Counted from the first letter of the stretch, positions 1-6,326 are shown. The stretch: DNA of 8,394 nt from an uncultured Bacillota bacterium (GCA_958448635.1 CAUDEQ010000078.1:1-8394); one strand, 5' to 3'. Program-made: numbers and translations. The notes: generated by a model from the letters alone, not told the origin.

Positions 1-502
1 TGACCAGCACCTCGTAGAAGTCCTCTCTGTTGAATACATCGTTTCCTGCAAAAGGCTCATCCATTATCACGTATTCCGCCCCCTGACTGATGGCCAGCAC
101 CACCTCGAACTGATTCTGCTGCCCCAGACTGAACTCGCTGATCTTCTTGCGTGTCGGAAGCTCAAAGAACTCCATCAGCGCCTCATATCTTTTCTCGTTG
201 AAGTTCGGGAACTGCATCTTGTAGAACATCTTATGGTCGTCCGCCGTTATGGACGGAAAGAAGGAATGATCGCCTGTGGCAAAGGAAAGCCTCGATATGT
301 TCTTTCCGTCTATCTTTTCCCCGTCAAGGGTTATCTCCCCTTCAAAGTTGAGATATCCCATCAGGCACTTCATAAATGTCGTCTTCCCTGCGCCGTTTGC
401 TCCGAAGAGACCTATCACCTGCCCTCTCGGTATCTTGAGGCTGCAGTTGGAAAGCGCTGTCTTATCTTTATATTTCTTTGATACATTCTTCATTTCTATC
501 AT
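1..502 (-). CDS. ABC transporter ATP-binding protein (partial, C-terminus beyond window)
   Basis: This is the nucleotide-binding subunit of an ABC transporter and should energise the permease encoded just upstream. The first 167 residues are visible. Walker A is GANGAGKT (residues 34-41), the signature is a variant SLGQQ (125-129) instead of LSGGQ, and Walker B is YVIMDEP (144-150) with catalytic Glu149. Where a Q-loop glutamine is expected (about 75-83) the sequence reads FATGDHSFF, so no canonical Gln is seen; divergent Q-loops occur in YtrB-like exporter ATPases. The ATG at 502 is preceded by GGAGGG at good spacing, and that ribosome site overlaps the permease stop region (12 bp gap), implying co-transcription and probably translational coupling. 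The C-terminal D-loop and H-loop lie outside the window. The substrate cannot be inferred. The family call is firm; the YtrB-like subgroup is inference. Confidence 0.93.
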   Translation of the reverse strand, partial: MIEMKNVSKKYKDKTALSNCSLKIPRGQVIGLFGANGAGKTTFMKCLMGYLNFEGEITLDGEKIDGKNISRLSFATGDHSFFPSITADDHKMFYKMQFPNFNEKRYEALMEFFELPTRKKISEFSLGQQNQFEVVLAISQGAEYVIMDEPFAGNDVFNREDFYEVLV

Positions 503-514
503 TTTCACACCCTC

Positions 515-1942
515 CTAAAACGGTAACATCCTCGTCAGATAATCGGCCTTAAGCGCTATATCCGGCGTAGCCAGCATGTAAAGGCATGCGTCGAACACCG
601 TCTGCGCCGCCATTATCACCACGATAACTGCAGCCTGCAGCGCCGGAGTGACCCATATGGTCCTTGGGTATTCCTTCCTGTCAGGAAGTCGTTTCATAAC
701 ATATACGCTCTTCGTCTTCTTATTGTAGTATTCGTAATTCCAGAAGGTCTGCAGGAAAAACGCTGCCAGTATCGCTGCGATGTAGCCGTAATATGTATGC
801 TGCTGCAGCTCCCAGAAATACGGCATCTGCATTCCCGCCTCTATGGTAACTCCCTTTATGGCTCCCCTCAGCTGGTTGAGCTGGGTTATGTATTTGCCGT
901 AAAAAACGAAATGCTCCGCTATGCCTATCATGATGCATGCGCCGAACAGGAAGTTTGCCTTTTCCATATTAATGCCTATAGGCAGGAATCTCCTCCTGAG
1001 ACGTCCTATGCTGTATCTCCTGATGCTTTTCCTTTCTCCCTCGCCTTCTACCCTGCCGTACCTTTCAAGGGCGGAGCCTTCCTCCTCGCCTGAAGCGTAC
1101 ATACCTGATGCGCTGTTGACCTCCACGAATACATTGTCATCGTACTCGCTGCTGTCCAGATCCACTATGCCGTCATGCTTGTTTACCTTGAACGGATCGC
1201 CCTTAGGTCTTCTTTCTCTGGATATCACATCTCCCAGCGTAAGCAGCGAATAAAGAGCCACCACAAGGATAGCCACCAGTATGTAGCTGCTCTCAGGTGT
1301 AAAGGCCCATACTATCAGCATGGGTATTATCACCAGCGCAACTCCTGCCGACGGAGTGCCGTTGTGCCAGCTCAGATAGCAGGACTTGGCGCACTGCCCT
1401 GCCAGCGCCAGGACAGCTGTGATATCGAAGATGATGACTATGGGATGTGATACAGGTATGAGCGCATGACCTATCTCGGTTCTGAGAAGTCCCAGGGCAA
1501 GAGCTGCATCGGCGCTCTCCGCACCTGCCATCGACAGCGCCAGACTTCCTATCACAAGCAGAGACGCTATGGCTATTGCCCAGAAGATGATGAGTATTAC
1601 AAGATAATATACAAAGATGGTAAGATAGGATTTGACGGGCGATATGCAAAGACGCCGTATGGTGTAGCCCGTAGTTGCACAGGAAGCCTTGAGGGCTTTC
1701 TTTCCACTCAAGGAATTAGCCACCGCCATGAGTCCCAAAAGGCATGCGGCTATCATCGGAAGGACTGCCCATATCCCTCCAAAGGCTCTTTCCATAAGCA
1801 TGTATGTGCCTGCTTCGTAAGGATTTCCGACACGTATCAGGAAAATCAAGATAAATCCTATCGGAATGATTGCTGCGGTCAGAAGCAGCTTCCTGGCTCC
1901 TGCCCTGTTGTAGAGAAAGATCAAAGATAAATACTTGTTCAA
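515..1942 (-). CDS. ABC-2-type transporter permease subunit, TTG start
   Basis: A 475-residue polytopic membrane protein, the likely channel partner of the ATPase that starts 12 bp downstream. Hydrophobic segments lie near residues 20-37, 57-75, 105-137, 166-183, 199-214, 219-237, 329-348, 385-402 and 434-457. A charged cytosolic loop (about 240-325) splits the protein; it begins acidic (DLDSSEYDD near 261-269, EEE near 286) and ends very basic (RRYSIGRLRRR). The start is TTG at 1942: TAA lies directly upstream in frame, so no longer product exists in this frame, and the N-terminus MNKYLSLIFLYNRAG is a natural pre-membrane sequence. There is no GGAGG. The only purine-rich element is a run of ten G ending 11 nt before the TTG. 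Many YtrB-type operons start with a GntR regulator, but none is visible here. The permease assignment rests on topology and ATPase linkage; the substrate is unknown. Confidence 0.82.
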   Translation of the reverse strand: MNKYLSLIFLYNRAGARKLLLTAAIIPIGFILIFLIRVGNPYEAGTYMLMERAFGGIWAVLPMIAACLLGLMAVANSLSGKKALKASCATTGYTIRRLCISPVKSYLTIFVYYLVILIIFWAIAIASLLVIGSLALSMAGAESADAALALGLLRTEIGHALIPVSHPIVIIFDITAVLALAGQCAKSCYLSWHNGTPSAGVALVIIPMLIVWAFTPESSYILVAILVVALYSLLTLGDVISRERRPKGDPFKVNKHDGIVDLDSSEYDDNVFVEVNSASGMYASGEEEGSALERYGRVEGEGERKSIRRYSIGRLRRRFLPIGINMEKANFLFGACIMIGIAEHFVFYGKYITQLNQLRGAIKGVTIEAGMQMPYFWELQQHTYYGYIAAILAAFFLQTFWNYEYYNKKTKSVYVMKRLPDRKEYPRTIWVTPALQAAVIVVIMAAQTVFDACLYMLATPDIALKADYLTRMLPF

Positions 1943-1984
1943 TTAGACTTTCACCCCCCCCCCACTCTCTATGGATCTTTTCAT
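1943..1984 (-). CDS. Possible 13-codon leader ORF abutting the permease start
   Basis: On the minus strand an ATG at 1984 opens a 13-codon frame (MKRSIESGGGVKV) whose TAA at 1943-1945 is immediately followed by the permease TTG at 1940-1942. The three glycine codons are the ten-G run, so adding or losing one G changes the frame and the stop position. With nine G the frame stops at TGA just after the run; with eleven it stays open into the permease gene in the wrong frame. Only a weak purine stretch (AAGAGATGG) precedes the ATG. It could couple translation to the permease by termination-reinitiation, or it may be chance. A second ATG at 1988, in another frame, would reach the same TAA if the run were nine G. 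Confidence 0.3.
   Translation of the reverse strand: MKRSIESGGGVKV
1954..1963. repeat. Homopolymer run of ten C (ten G on the coding strand)
   Basis: Ten consecutive C on the plus strand, read as G10 in the leader of the ABC permease mRNA. It is the only long G/C homopolymer in the window. It occupies the place of the Shine-Dalgarno sequence, ending 11 nt before the TTG start. Runs of this length in promoters or leaders are known contingency loci in several bacteria through slipped-strand mispairing; that it acts so here is inference. A miscounted homopolymer in the assembly is possible, but the permease frame is unaffected because the run lies outside it. Confidence 0.9.
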
Positions 1985-1988
1985 CCAT
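1971..1988 (-). promoter_or_regulatory. Small leader hairpin over the mini-ORF starts
   Basis: On the minus strand ATGGAT-GAAAAG-ATCCAT forms a perfect 6-bp stem with a 6-nt loop, 7 nt upstream of the G10 run. Both candidate mini-ORF ATG codons (1988 and 1984) fall in the stem or at its edge. It could modulate ribosome access in the permease leader. A 6-bp inverted repeat can also arise by chance. Confidence 0.35.
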
Positions 1989-2022
1989 CTCTTTACAGCT
2001 TCGAATCTAAACCCGCCTCTGG

Positions 2023-2052
2023 ATTATAAAACCCAAGGCCGCGTCAGGACAA
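2023..2052 (-). promoter_or_regulatory. Sigma-70-type promoter for the ABC permease-ATPase operon
   Basis: On the minus strand the -35 is TTGTCC (2047-2052) and the -10 is a perfect TATAAT (2023-2028), separated by 18 nt. Transcription would start near 2015, giving a leader of about 70 nt that contains the hairpin, mini-ORF and G10 run. No other promoter-like pair closer to the gene was seen. Confidence 0.6.
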
Positions 2053-2311
2053 CGATTTCACTTTAAAAATCGCTGCTTCACGCCCTTTGCTGAAATCCCA
2101 AAGCCCAGCTTTGATGCCTTACAGGCAGCTGCCATGGACTTCTTGATTTCGTTGGAATTAAAGGCGCATCGGTTTTTCGAAGCTGCGTTTTGAATTTTCA
2201 GAATTTAGTAGATACATTGTACACATCTGCAACTGTAAAGTCAACCTGAGGCAAGCTGCAGAAAAAGCGAGTCGGCAATCACCTCACCAAAGCCATGCGC
2301 TTCATCGCAAT
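2053..2311. other. Gene-free stretch, candidate dispersed intergenic repeat
   Basis: No frame here has a start, a ribosome site and protein-like composition. A plus-strand frame stays open from 2011 to 2192, but its only ATG is at 2134 with no ribosome site. Visible structure includes GGCAGCTGCC at 2123-2132 (perfect palindrome), CGATTT/AAATCG arms at 2053-2058 and 2067-2072, and CAGCTTCGAA at 1996-2005 inverted as TTCGAAGCTG at 2176-2185. Its mid-GC, structured look differs from the AT-rich tracts at 2360-2452 and 5580-5744. That, plus a vague and unverified impression of having seen similar translated tracts in gut Clostridia, makes a multicopy intergenic element plausible. It may also be a decayed gene remnant. 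Confidence 0.3.
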
Positions 2312-2344
2312 AAAAAACCTCTGCATACAAATCATATGCAGAGG
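2312..2344 (-). terminator. Rho-independent terminator of the DUF1851/DUF2628 gene
   Basis: A perfect 10-bp stem, CCTCTGCATA (2318-2327) with TATGCAGAGG (2335-2344), encloses a 7-nt loop. On the minus strand it is followed directly by six T (2312-2317). It lies about 108 nt past the stop at 2453, so the mRNA has a fairly long AT-rich 3' untranslated region. In the plus direction a TTTTT begins only after a 7-nt gap, so it is weaker that way. Confidence 0.85.
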
Positions 2345-2452
2345 AGCCACGTTTTTGTCAGATAATCTACCCATATTATAAGGAAAATCATTATATCGTA
2401 CATGCTTTTTCTTTTAAGTTTTTATGTTTTTTACGTTGGATTTTCCCGGATG

Positions 2453-3838
2453 CTATAAAAACAAAATATTAGGCAGCATGTACAGAATCGAAAGGACTAT
2501 GAGCACTATCGCGATCGGTATATTCACTCCGCCTTTTCCGAGGATACGCTCTCTTTCCTCATGAGTCCCGGCTGCTTCGCCTTCCCTGACCAGCCTGTCT
2601 ATCTTTTTCCTGTACCATGAATTGCCGAATATACCCGATATCAGCATAAAAACAAGCATAGGAGCAAAACCGATGAGCACTGCCCACGTCATGTTTCCAT
2701 ACGGCTCTATCCCCTGCTTTATGGATATCATTGTAATCGCCACGGCGAGAGCAACGTTAGCCACCAGCTGCAGCAAAATCATCAGGATCATAGGCTTATA
2801 CATCTTCCTGTATCCCAGCCATATTTCCATGAACAGGAATCCGCACCAGTTCCATGACAGCTTCGTGTCATTGTCGTGCATTTTCTTGAATTTACCCAGA
2901 TACTTTTCCACGTTCTTCTGTATATATGGAGCACGTTTTTTCTGAAGGCGGAAAAATTCCTCGGCCTCGTCCGCCTGCCTTGCAAAGAATTCGTCCTCCG
3001 ACAGCTCGCCGGAAAAAGCTCTGTCTTCAGCGCCTGCCTGCAGCATTTCATCGTCGTCGTTAAGCCCCTGCTGTTCTACGCCGCTATCACTTACTTCTTC
3101 TGCAGCCTCTGCCGGAAGCTCTTCTGCCATGTCTTCCTTGACCTCTTCCGGAATTTCCTCGGCAGCCTCCCCTTCAAGCTCTTCAGGAAGCTCTCCTTCA
3201 GCCACCACTGCTCCTGCAGGGTCTTCATCATCGGAAAGGGCCTCCGCTGCAGGCTCTTCTTCCGGCGCCTCTTCTGCCTTCAGCTCTTCGTCCTCCAGGC
3301 CTCTCAGCTTTCTTCCTGCCTTGGTGATAATGTCCCAATACTCTTCCATATTTATAGTCTCGAAATTGTCGATGGCATCGGCACCTCCCAGGAACAGAGG
3401 GATCTTATAGCCTATGCAGCTGCCTTCAGCCGGAGTCTCTCCCGTCGCCTTGTACCAGCTTATGAAGGCATCTGATGAAAGACATTCGTTGGTGCTCATC
3501 GGAATAGCCTTATTCACGAAATCCCTGAATCCAAGGGAAACATCATAGGCTTCGAAGACTCCCGGATCGAAGACTATCACCTTATCCTCATTGTCCGCAG
3601 GTACGGCGAAGCATCTTCCCATCCAGTCGAAGCCGAAGAGCCTGAAGGCGCCTTTGTATTCCGGGAAAGCATATCCCAGCTTTTTCTCCAACACAAGGGC
3701 ATTGGCCTTGTCCAAAACCGTGAACAGCCCCCTTCCAAACTGTATCCCTCCAAAGCCAATCACAAACGTCCTGTAGTCATTGCCATAAATATTATATTGA
3801 ACAGGTTTTTTGAAGAACTCAAGAAAGCCACTGAACAT
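2453..3838 (-). CDS. DUF1851 (Tdi1-like) / acidic linker / DUF2628-like membrane protein
   Basis: A 461-residue protein in three parts. Residues 1-180 resemble DUF1851, the domain of the type VI immunity protein Tdi1; the marker is IGYKIPLFLGG (142-152) followed by N-x-E and MEEYWDI. Residues 181-300 are a low-complexity Glu/Ala/Asp-rich linker. Residues 300-461 look like DUF2628: LSWNWCGFLFMEIWLGYRKMY (starting near 327), a membrane segment at 349-371, another at 384-404, a charged amphipathic stretch, then a hydrophobic C-terminus (439-461). The ATG at 3838 is chosen because AAAGGAGG lies about 7 nt upstream; an in-frame ATG at 3865 would place that site inside the gene. The gene is monocistronic with its own promoter and terminator. 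Function is unknown: a membrane-anchored DUF1851 protein with the soluble domain probably cytosolic. No type VI secretion gene is visible, so immunity is only an analogy. Confidence 0.85.
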   Translation of the reverse strand: MFSGFLEFFKKPVQYNIYGNDYRTFVIGFGGIQFGRGLFTVLDKANALVLEKKLGYAFPEYKGAFRLFGFDWMGRCFAVPADNEDKVIVFDPGVFEAYDVSLGFRDFVNKAIPMSTNECLSSDAFISWYKATGETPAEGSCIGYKIPLFLGGADAIDNFETINMEEYWDIITKAGRKLRGLEDEELKAEEAPEEEPAAEALSDDEDPAGAVVAEGELPEELEGEAAEEIPEEVKEDMAEELPAEAAEEVSDSGVEQQGLNDDDEMLQAGAEDRAFSGELSEDEFFARQADEAEEFFRLQKKRAPYIQKNVEKYLGKFKKMHDNDTKLSWNWCGFLFMEIWLGYRKMYKPMILMILLQLVANVALAVAITMISIKQGIEPYGNMTWAVLIGFAPMLVFMLISGIFGNSWYRKKIDRLVREGEAAGTHEERERILGKGGVNIPIAIVLIVLSILYMLPNILFL

Positions 3839-3903
3839 ATATGTACCCTCCTTTGATCTTGCCATGGTTCTTACTGTAAAAATCGGTTTATTTCTTCTAA
3901 TAG

Positions 3904-3932
3904 ATTATAATGTTTTTCACGTCTAATCGCAA
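3904..3932 (-). promoter_or_regulatory. Promoter of the DUF1851/DUF2628 gene
   Basis: On the minus strand TTGCGA (3927-3932) and a perfect TATAAT (3904-3909) are separated by exactly 17 nt. Transcription would begin near 3897, about 60 nt before the ATG at 3838. The -35 starts 1 nt after the T-run of the putP terminator, so the gene is insulated and separately transcribed. Confidence 0.7.
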
Positions 3933-3933
3933 C

Positions 3934-3972
3934 AAAAAACTCCATGAAGGCGATGCCTCGCCATCATGGAGT
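3934..3972 (-). terminator. Rho-independent terminator of putP
   Basis: ACTCCATGA (3939-3947) pairs with TCATGGAGT (3964-3972). Inside, an A-A mismatch is followed by GGCGA/TCGCC pairs around a TGCC loop, giving a long strong hairpin. On the minus strand six T follow. It starts 17 nt past the putP stop at 3990. Confidence 0.92.
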
Positions 3973-3989
3973 ATGCTCCAAAATCAGCT

Positions 3990-5507
3990 TTATTCGTCCA
4001 TATCCTCTGCTGTTGCCCTGTCGAAGAGATCGGTGATTTCCTTTGCAGGGGCTTTATCCAGAAGTGTGACAACCACTGCACATACAAGACCTGTGATGAA
4101 TCCTGGGAACAGCTCATAGATACCTGTGCTTGCCGACAGGAAGCTGAGCCACAGTATGTCGACGATGAATCCGCCCAGAACTCCTGCAACTGCGCCTTTG
4201 TATGTAAATCTCCTCCAGAACAGCGAAAGAAGTATGACAGGTCCGAAGGAGGAGCCGAAGCCTGCCCATGCGTTTTCCACCATGTTCATGATGGCCTGAG
4301 CGCCTTCACCCTTGCTGGATGCGATGAAGAAGGCTATGACAGCAACTACCAGCACCACTATTCTTCCTACCCAGAGGACCTCCTTTTCCTGAGCATTCTT
4401 TCTTATTATCGGCTTATATATATCCGACGTGAATGAGCTGGATGCCACCAGAAGCTGTGAGTCTGCCGTAGACATGGATGCCGCTATTATGGCCGCCATG
4501 AGAACTCCTGCGATGAAGCTTGGGAACAACCATCTCGCCAGCTCTATGAAGATCATCTTCTGTGCGCCCTCTGTAAGCAGCTCTTCAGCTATGAGCATTC
4601 TTCCAAAGTATGCGATGAGGCATGCACATCCCAGCGTAACTATTACCCAGATTATAGCCACTGTAGCGCTCTTCTTCACCATCGAAGGCTTTTCTATGGA
4701 CATAAATCTTACGAGTATATGCGGCATTCCGAAATATCCCAGTCCCCATGCCAGGCCTGAAAGGATCTCCTGCCATGAAGCATCAAATAATCCTGTTCCG
4801 AAAACGCATTCCACCATTTCTCCGCTGGCTGCATCCTGATATGAATATACAACGCCCAGCGCGGCCGTATCCATCTCCTTCGTTAACACTATTATGATAG
4901 GTACTGCCATCAGTGCAAACAGCATCAGGAGCGCCTGGAAAAAGTCTGTCCAGCAAACTGCCTTGAATCCGCCGAAGAATGTGATTATCAGCATTGCCAG
5001 GGCAAATATCAGCATCGCCGTCTGAGTATCCAGCGACGGGAATATTGTCGCAAATACAGATGCTCCCGCAACGTATGCAGATGCAACGTACAGCGTAAAG
5101 CACACGAAGAATATTATCGCACTGATTACCTGAAGCGTATGGCTCTTGGTGAGAAATCTGTTTCCCAGATACTGTGGAACTGTTATGGAATCTCCTGCGA
5201 CCCTCGAAAACTTTCTGAGTCTCTTTGCCACGAATATCCAGTTGGCGGCAGTTCCCAGCGCAAGTCCTATACCTATCCACATCTGACCGAAGCCAAATGC
5301 CAGTATGCTTCCCGGCAGACCCATGAGGAGCCACGCAGACATATCTGATGCCTGTGCCGACATGGCAGTTACCCACGGTCCCATCTGTCGTCCTCCCAGG
5401 AAGAAGTTGGCCTGGGTATCGTCTCTTCTTTCCCTGAAGAAGAAGAATATTCCCATGCCTATGAGTATTGCAAAATATAATGCAAAAGCTAAAGTTTCAC
5501 CATTCAT
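3990..5507 (-). CDS. putP: Sodium/proline symporter (SSS family)
   Basis: An inner-membrane symporter that imports L-proline with Na+; 505 residues, close to E. coli PutP (502), with many hydrophobic segments. The hallmark FLGGRQMGPWVTAMSAQASDMS (starting at 36) is conserved, with Ala53, Asp55, Met56 and Ser57 at the same numbers as E. coli PutP Na+-site residues; Gly58 of E. coli is Ala58 here. WGLGYFGMPHILVRFMS (254-270) and SMSTADSQLL (344-353), with Ser346 and Thr347 matching E. coli Ser340/Thr341, complete the family pattern. Start: ATG at 5507 follows AAAGGAGT by about 7 nt and fits the family N-terminus; an in-frame ATG 20 codons upstream lacks support. It is a single-gene unit divergent from tetR and ends in a strong terminator. 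Family assignment is very firm; proline as substrate is likely but not proven. Confidence 0.95.
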   Translation of the reverse strand: MNGETLAFALYFAILIGMGIFFFFRERRDDTQANFFLGGRQMGPWVTAMSAQASDMSAWLLMGLPGSILAFGFGQMWIGIGLALGTAANWIFVAKRLRKFSRVAGDSITVPQYLGNRFLTKSHTLQVISAIIFFVCFTLYVASAYVAGASVFATIFPSLDTQTAMLIFALAMLIITFFGGFKAVCWTDFFQALLMLFALMAVPIIIVLTKEMDTAALGVVYSYQDAASGEMVECVFGTGLFDASWQEILSGLAWGLGYFGMPHILVRFMSIEKPSMVKKSATVAIIWVIVTLGCACLIAYFGRMLIAEELLTEGAQKMIFIELARWLFPSFIAGVLMAAIIAASMSTADSQLLVASSSFTSDIYKPIIRKNAQEKEVLWVGRIVVLVVAVIAFFIASSKGEGAQAIMNMVENAWAGFGSSFGPVILLSLFWRRFTYKGAVAGVLGGFIVDILWLSFLSASTGIYELFPGFITGLVCAVVVTLLDKAPAKEITDLFDRATAEDMDE

Positions 5508-5552
5508 TGTAAGTACTCCTTTGATATTGAATCGTAATATTTCCGGTCGCGC

Positions 5553-5566
5553 TGCATTTTCATGCA
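5553..5566. repeat. Short inverted repeat in putP leader
   Basis: TGCAT-TTTC-ATGCA, a 5-bp perfect inverted repeat about 46 nt upstream of the putP ATG and downstream of the proposed putP start site. It could be a protein-binding or leader hairpin element. It is short enough to be chance. Confidence 0.25.
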
Positions 5567-5586
5567 ACTTTCATAGAATATCATAT

Positions 5587-5595
5587 ATTTTACCA
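5587..5595 (-). promoter_or_regulatory. Candidate extended -10 promoter for putP
   Basis: On the minus strand TGGTAAAAT fits an extended -10 (TGnTATAAT with one mismatch). No good -35 lies at 16-18 nt, as is common for extended -10 promoters. Transcription would start near 5580, giving a leader of about 72 nt. TTGGTA-N17-TACATT further upstream, overlapping the tetR palindrome, is a weaker alternative. Confidence 0.35.
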
Positions 5596-5661
5596 GAATA
5601 AAATACAGAACTAAGTTCAAACAATAATCTGTACTTTTATTGCACTATTTTGCTAAAGATA

Positions 5662-5690
5662 TTGAAATTCATGGATTTTATATATAGAAT
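5662..5690 (+). promoter_or_regulatory. Promoter of the tetR-nhaC operon
   Basis: TTGAAA (5662-5667) and TAGAAT (5685-5690) are separated by exactly 17 nt. Transcription would begin near 5697, about 48 nt before the tetR ATG. The -10 lies wholly inside the 30-bp palindrome at 5677-5706. Confidence 0.65.
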
Positions 5691-5706
5691 GTATTCTGTA
5701 TATAAA
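5677..5706. promoter_or_regulatory. Near-perfect 30-bp palindrome, putative TetR operator
   Basis: Arms of 14 bp, TTTATATATAGAAT (5677-5690) and ATTCTGTATATAAA (5693-5706), flank a GT centre with a single mismatch. It covers the -10 and likely start site of tetR, the classic place for an autoregulatory TetR operator. TetR-family dimers bind such palindromes; binding here is inference. The AT-rich outer arms inflate the apparent symmetry, but the AGAAT-GT-ATTCT core is specific. It may also affect divergent putP. Confidence 0.6.
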
Positions 5707-5744
5707 TAAATACCAAAAATAAATTTTAAAATAATGGAGAAAAA

Positions 5745-6326
5745 ATGAAAAAAAATTCGAGAAATACAAAGGGGAAAATAGTATCCGCTGCATGGAAGCT
5801 CTTCTACGAGCAGGGCTACGACGAAACCACAGTGGAGGAAATCGTCGAGGAATCCGGCACGTCGAGGGGCTCCTTCTACCACTACTTTGAAGGCAAGGAT
5901 GCGCTGCTCTCATCTCTGTCAGTCCTCTTCGACGACAAGTACGCGGAGCTTTCCAAAACCATGGATCCTGAGCTTTCCCCCATAGAAAAGCTCAAATACA
6001 TAAATCAGGAGCTGTTCCTGATGATAGAAAACACCGTATCCGTCGAGCTGCTGGCAAGGCTTTTCGCCACTCAGCTGACAACCAGCGGCGAGAGACATCT
6101 GCTGAACACCAACAGGATCTACTACAAGCTGCTGCGCCAGATAACCATGGAGGGTCAGCGGCAGGGACTTTTCAAGGATGAGCTGTCCGTCAACGATATC
6201 ACCAAGGCGTATGCCATGTTTGAGCGGGGTCTCATGTACGACTGGTGCATATCCAGCGGCAACTATTCGCTGTGTCAGCACGCTCAGACGATTATGCCTC
6301 TGTTTCTTCAGGGGCTGTGCAAGTGA
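5745..6326 (+). CDS. TetR/AcrR family transcriptional regulator
   Basis: A 193-residue one-component repressor of typical family length. The N-terminal DNA-binding domain spans about residues 9-55. The helix-turn-helix reads TTVEEIVEESGTSRGSFYHYF (28-48), with the usual GxSRGSFYHYF-type recognition helix, followed by KDALL. The remaining 140 residues are the variable ligand-binding and dimerisation domain, rich in aromatic and hydrophobic residues; the inducer cannot be told. The ATG at 5745 has GGAG 5 nt upstream. It lies 62 bp ahead of the nhaC-family gene on the same strand with no terminator between, so it most likely controls itself and that antiporter, using the palindrome upstream. Control of divergent putP is possible. 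The family call is certain; the target set is inference. Confidence 0.95.
   Translation: MKKNSRNTKGKIVSAAWKLFYEQGYDETTVEEIVEESGTSRGSFYHYFEGKDALLSSLSVLFDDKYAELSKTMDPELSPIEKLKYINQELFLMIENTVSVELLARLFATQLTTSGERHLLNTNRIYYKLLRQITMEGQRQGLFKDELSVNDITKAYAMFERGLMYDWCISSGNYSLCQHAQTIMPLFLQGLCK

Noticed and set aside
1716..1988. A 90-codon minus-strand frame from ATG 1988 through the G-run and into the permease gene
   Set aside because: It overlaps the permease in another frame, where the permease frame gives clear membrane segments. It matters only as the possible mini-ORF with a changed G-run length.
1943..2019. Remnant C-terminus of a GntR regulator upstream of the permease
   Set aside because: The frame ending at 1943 is open only back to 2019, where a TAA lies inside the promoter -10 area. 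The piece is too short to match a family, and a good promoter lies just upstream.
2011..2192. Open plus-strand frame in the gene-free stretch
   Set aside because: It lacks a start with a ribosome site; its only ATG is at 2134 near the end. It more likely reflects a non-coding or repeat sequence.
2876..3475. A 199-codon plus-strand frame and a Ser-rich plus-strand frame at 3129-3410
   Set aside because: Both are antisense to the DUF1851/DUF2628 gene. Their length and composition come from the Glu/Ala/Asp-rich linker read backwards, and there is no ribosome site or family match.
3839..3865. A 9-codon upstream extension of the DUF1851/DUF2628 gene
   Set aside because: The strong AAAGGAGG site lies inside this extension and points to the ATG at 3838.
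5508..5567. A 20-codon upstream extension of putP
   Set aside because: The extension contains the AAAGGAGT ribosome site for the ATG at 5507, and the family N-terminus starts there.
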